In this document: positions 6,771 to 7,540 of the stretch, piece by piece
Layout of the letters: the number at the start of each line of letters is the position of its first letter
Position numbering within the stretch: the first letter of the stretch is position 1
Source of the DNA: Azonexus sp.
Lineage (GTDB): Bacteria; Pseudomonadota; Gammaproteobacteria; Burkholderiales; Rhodocyclaceae
NCBI GenBank assembly: GCA_030697085.1
Contig: JAUYQT010000457.1
Coordinates: 1 to 7,540 of the forward strand
DNA length: 7,540 nucleotides
Direction: 5' to 3'
Program-made: the position numbers and the translations under genes
The notes under the pieces: model-generated
The model's database searches: none
The model's input: the letters and a program-made list of their open reading frames with translations, nothing else
What the model was told of the DNA's origin: nothing

Positions 6771-7027
6771 GAGGGGAAAAATCCTTCAAAGTCGTTCAAA
6801 AAGGCGGACCGTAGCCAACCCCAAAGAAGGGATGATACCGTAATGATTGCCCTTGAGTCACGACGCGAAGTCTCTACACCGCGAGTCCGGCAAATACGCA
6901 CAGGCCCTCAAGACCTCACAATTTTATAGGGCGTGCCCCAATCCACCGCTCTGCGGCATAATCCGAACTTGGGCAGACGACATGTGATTCTCCGCCCACA
7001 GCCCTCAACCAACTGGAGATTCCGCCC
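6771..7027. other. Divergent intergenic region, ppiD / CZB gene
   Basis: This 257-nt gap separates two start codons and must carry promoters in both directions. Besides the candidate ppiD promoter, the plus strand has CATAAT at 6957-6962, a possible -10 for the CZB gene but without a recognisable -35, and the minus strand has a TATAAA within CCTATAAAATTG (about 6918-6929). GCCCT (6904-6908) and AGGGC (6928-6932) form a loose inverted repeat with a 19-nt loop. I see no tRNA or other RNA gene fold. Confidence 0.4.
6832..6861 (-). promoter_or_regulatory. Weak candidate promoter for ppiD
   Basis: On the minus strand GTGACT (plus 6856-6861; 4/6 to TTGACA) is followed after 18 nt by TATCAT (plus 6832-6837; 5/6 to TATAAT), about 60 nt upstream of the ppiD ATG. 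I looked for heat-shock or sigma-E type boxes here and saw none that fit. Confidence 0.35.
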
Positions 7028-7375
7028 ATGACGCGTATCGATATCGACGGCGCCATCCGCTTGCACAACCACTGGCGCCGCCAGTTCATCAACGCTTTCG
7101 CTGGCGGCAATTACGCCGACATGCCGCTCTCCGAACACAGCTCCTGCACGCTGGCCAAGGCCTTGGCGGATATCTCGGGTGCCGCGGCCGAGACGTCTGA
7201 TTACCGCGAACTCATCGCCATTCACCAGCGCTTTCACGGACTGGCCAACGATATCGTTGATCTCAGCAACAACGGTCTCGGCGACGCCGCCGACCTACTG
7301 CTCCCCGAGCTCAATGAAGCCTCGCATCAATTAGTCGGCCAACTCGACAAACTGCGCGCGGCTCAAAATCGCTGA
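7028..7375 (+). CDS. Stand-alone CZB (chemoreceptor zinc-binding) domain protein
   Basis: A 115-residue soluble helical protein with no signal peptide or membrane segment. It carries the CZB ligand set in order: H13-x2-W16 (RLHNHW), C40 within SCTLAKAL, and H66-x3-H70 (IHQRFH), the 3-His/1-Cys zinc site of the family. Spacings (23 residues from W16 to C40, 25 from C40 to H66) fit the known motif. The family Gly after CxL is Ala43 here. CZB domains usually sit at the C-terminus of soluble chemoreceptors or on diguanylate cyclases (E. coli DgcZ) and sense zinc or, via the Cys, hypochlorite. Here the domain is the entire protein, so any output must be through a partner, or it may simply bind zinc. 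GGAG (7015-7018) lies 9 nt before the ATG. An antisense frame exists but lacks any motif. Partner and ligand are unknown. Confidence 0.8.
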   Translation: MTRIDIDGAIRLHNHWRRQFINAFAGGNYADMPLSEHSSCTLAKALADISGAAAETSDYRELIAIHQRFHGLANDIVDLSNNGLGDAADLLLPELNEASHQLVGQLDKLRAAQNR

Positions 7376-7540
7376 GTAGCAGGCGGAGAGACGGCAATTA
7401 CAGCCGCAAAAGGAAGGCTTAACCTACGGTCAACCGCCAATCGTGAAATAAAAGCTTGTTCGAAAGCAGAAATCGGCTCAACTTCAACCCTAATTCGGAC
7501 GTTAATACTTGCAACAGAAGTTGTTTCTGCAACACCCGAG
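7363..7540 (-). CDS. Doubtful partial reading frame at right edge
   Basis: A minus-strand frame is open from the window end to a TGA at 7363-7365, about 58 codons, overlapping the last 13 nt of the CZB gene in convergent orientation. The peptide includes SINVRIRVEVEPISAFEQAF, which has the feel of a strand-helix unit, but I cannot assign a family. Composition is AT-richer at third positions than the neighbouring genes, and an open frame of this length can occur by chance. Sequence to the right would decide. No terminator is visible between it and the CZB gene. Confidence 0.2.
   Translation of the reverse strand, partial: SGVAETTSVASINVRIRVEVEPISAFEQAFISRLAVDRRLSLPFAAVIAVSPPATQRF

Noticed and set aside
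6387..6929. Plus-strand 180-codon frame antisense to the ppiD start and upstream region
   Set aside because: It covers the PpiD membrane anchor and chaperone region in antisense and runs into the promoter gap; no motif and no ribosome site seen.
6771..7027. Possible tRNA in the gap upstream of ppiD, because tRNA genes are sometimes found near ppiD in relatives
   Set aside because: No cloverleaf, GTTCRANNC-like T-arm or matching acceptor stem could be found on either strand.
6908..7237. Minus-strand 109-codon frame opposite the CZB gene
   Set aside because: The plus strand carries the full CZB His/Cys ligand set and a Shine-Dalgarno; the opposite frame has neither.
4750..7434. String TACGGTCAACC present at about 4750 and about 7424
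   Set aside because: An 11-base match in a window this size is expected by chance, and the two contexts have nothing else in common.
7507..7534. Imperfect dyad around CAGAA...TTCTG with flanking GCAAC repeats near the right edge
   Set aside because: The stem is short, AT-rich and bulged; no T-run or gene boundary supports a terminator or operator.

Overview
The window looks like ordinary chromosome of a Gram-negative proteobacterium, most likely a betaproteobacterium (Rhodocyclales-like). The evidence is the FabI sequence (the 'TGLLSK' N-terminus and the '[15 protein letters not shown]' block are beta-like), a PpiD-type periplasmic folding factor, a proteobacterial ETF-ubiquinone oxidoreductase, moderate-to-high GC, and dense packing. 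The lineage is inferred from remembered family sequences, not from a search. I see no mobile element, CRISPR array, rRNA or tRNA.

Layout. Bases 1-259 hold at most the tail of an unidentified plus-strand reading frame. Bases 260-2035 carry a minus-strand pair: a 4HBT/hotdog acyl-CoA thioesterase followed 21 nt later by a dGTPase-like HD-domain triphosphohydrolase. An 86-nt divergent intergenic region (2036-2121) separates them from a plus-strand ETF-ubiquinone oxidoreductase (2122-3768). A 122-nt gap with two hairpins and a clear TATAAT box leads to fabI (3891-4688). Between fabI and the convergent ppiD (4884-6770, minus) are one plain inverted repeat and two bidirectional-looking terminators. 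A 257-nt divergent gap separates ppiD from a small plus-strand gene (7028-7375) encoding a stand-alone CZB (chemoreceptor zinc-binding) domain. The last 165 nt hold only a doubtful minus-strand frame running off the edge.

Function. The thioesterase, ETF-QO and FabI all concern acyl chains: hydrolysis of acyl-CoA, passage of electrons from acyl-CoA dehydrogenases to quinone, and the last reduction step of fatty-acid elongation. dGTPase (dNTP pool control) and PpiD (periplasmic folding) are housekeeping neighbours. The CZB protein is the least conventional gene, because this domain is best known as part of chemoreceptors and diguanylate cyclases.

I did not find a convincing new multi-gene system. 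The best leads are the stand-alone CZB protein with an altered motif, a GGAC/GTCC-bracketed double hairpin after ETF-QO, and a 14-bp near-palindrome in the thioesterase/ETF-QO promoter region.
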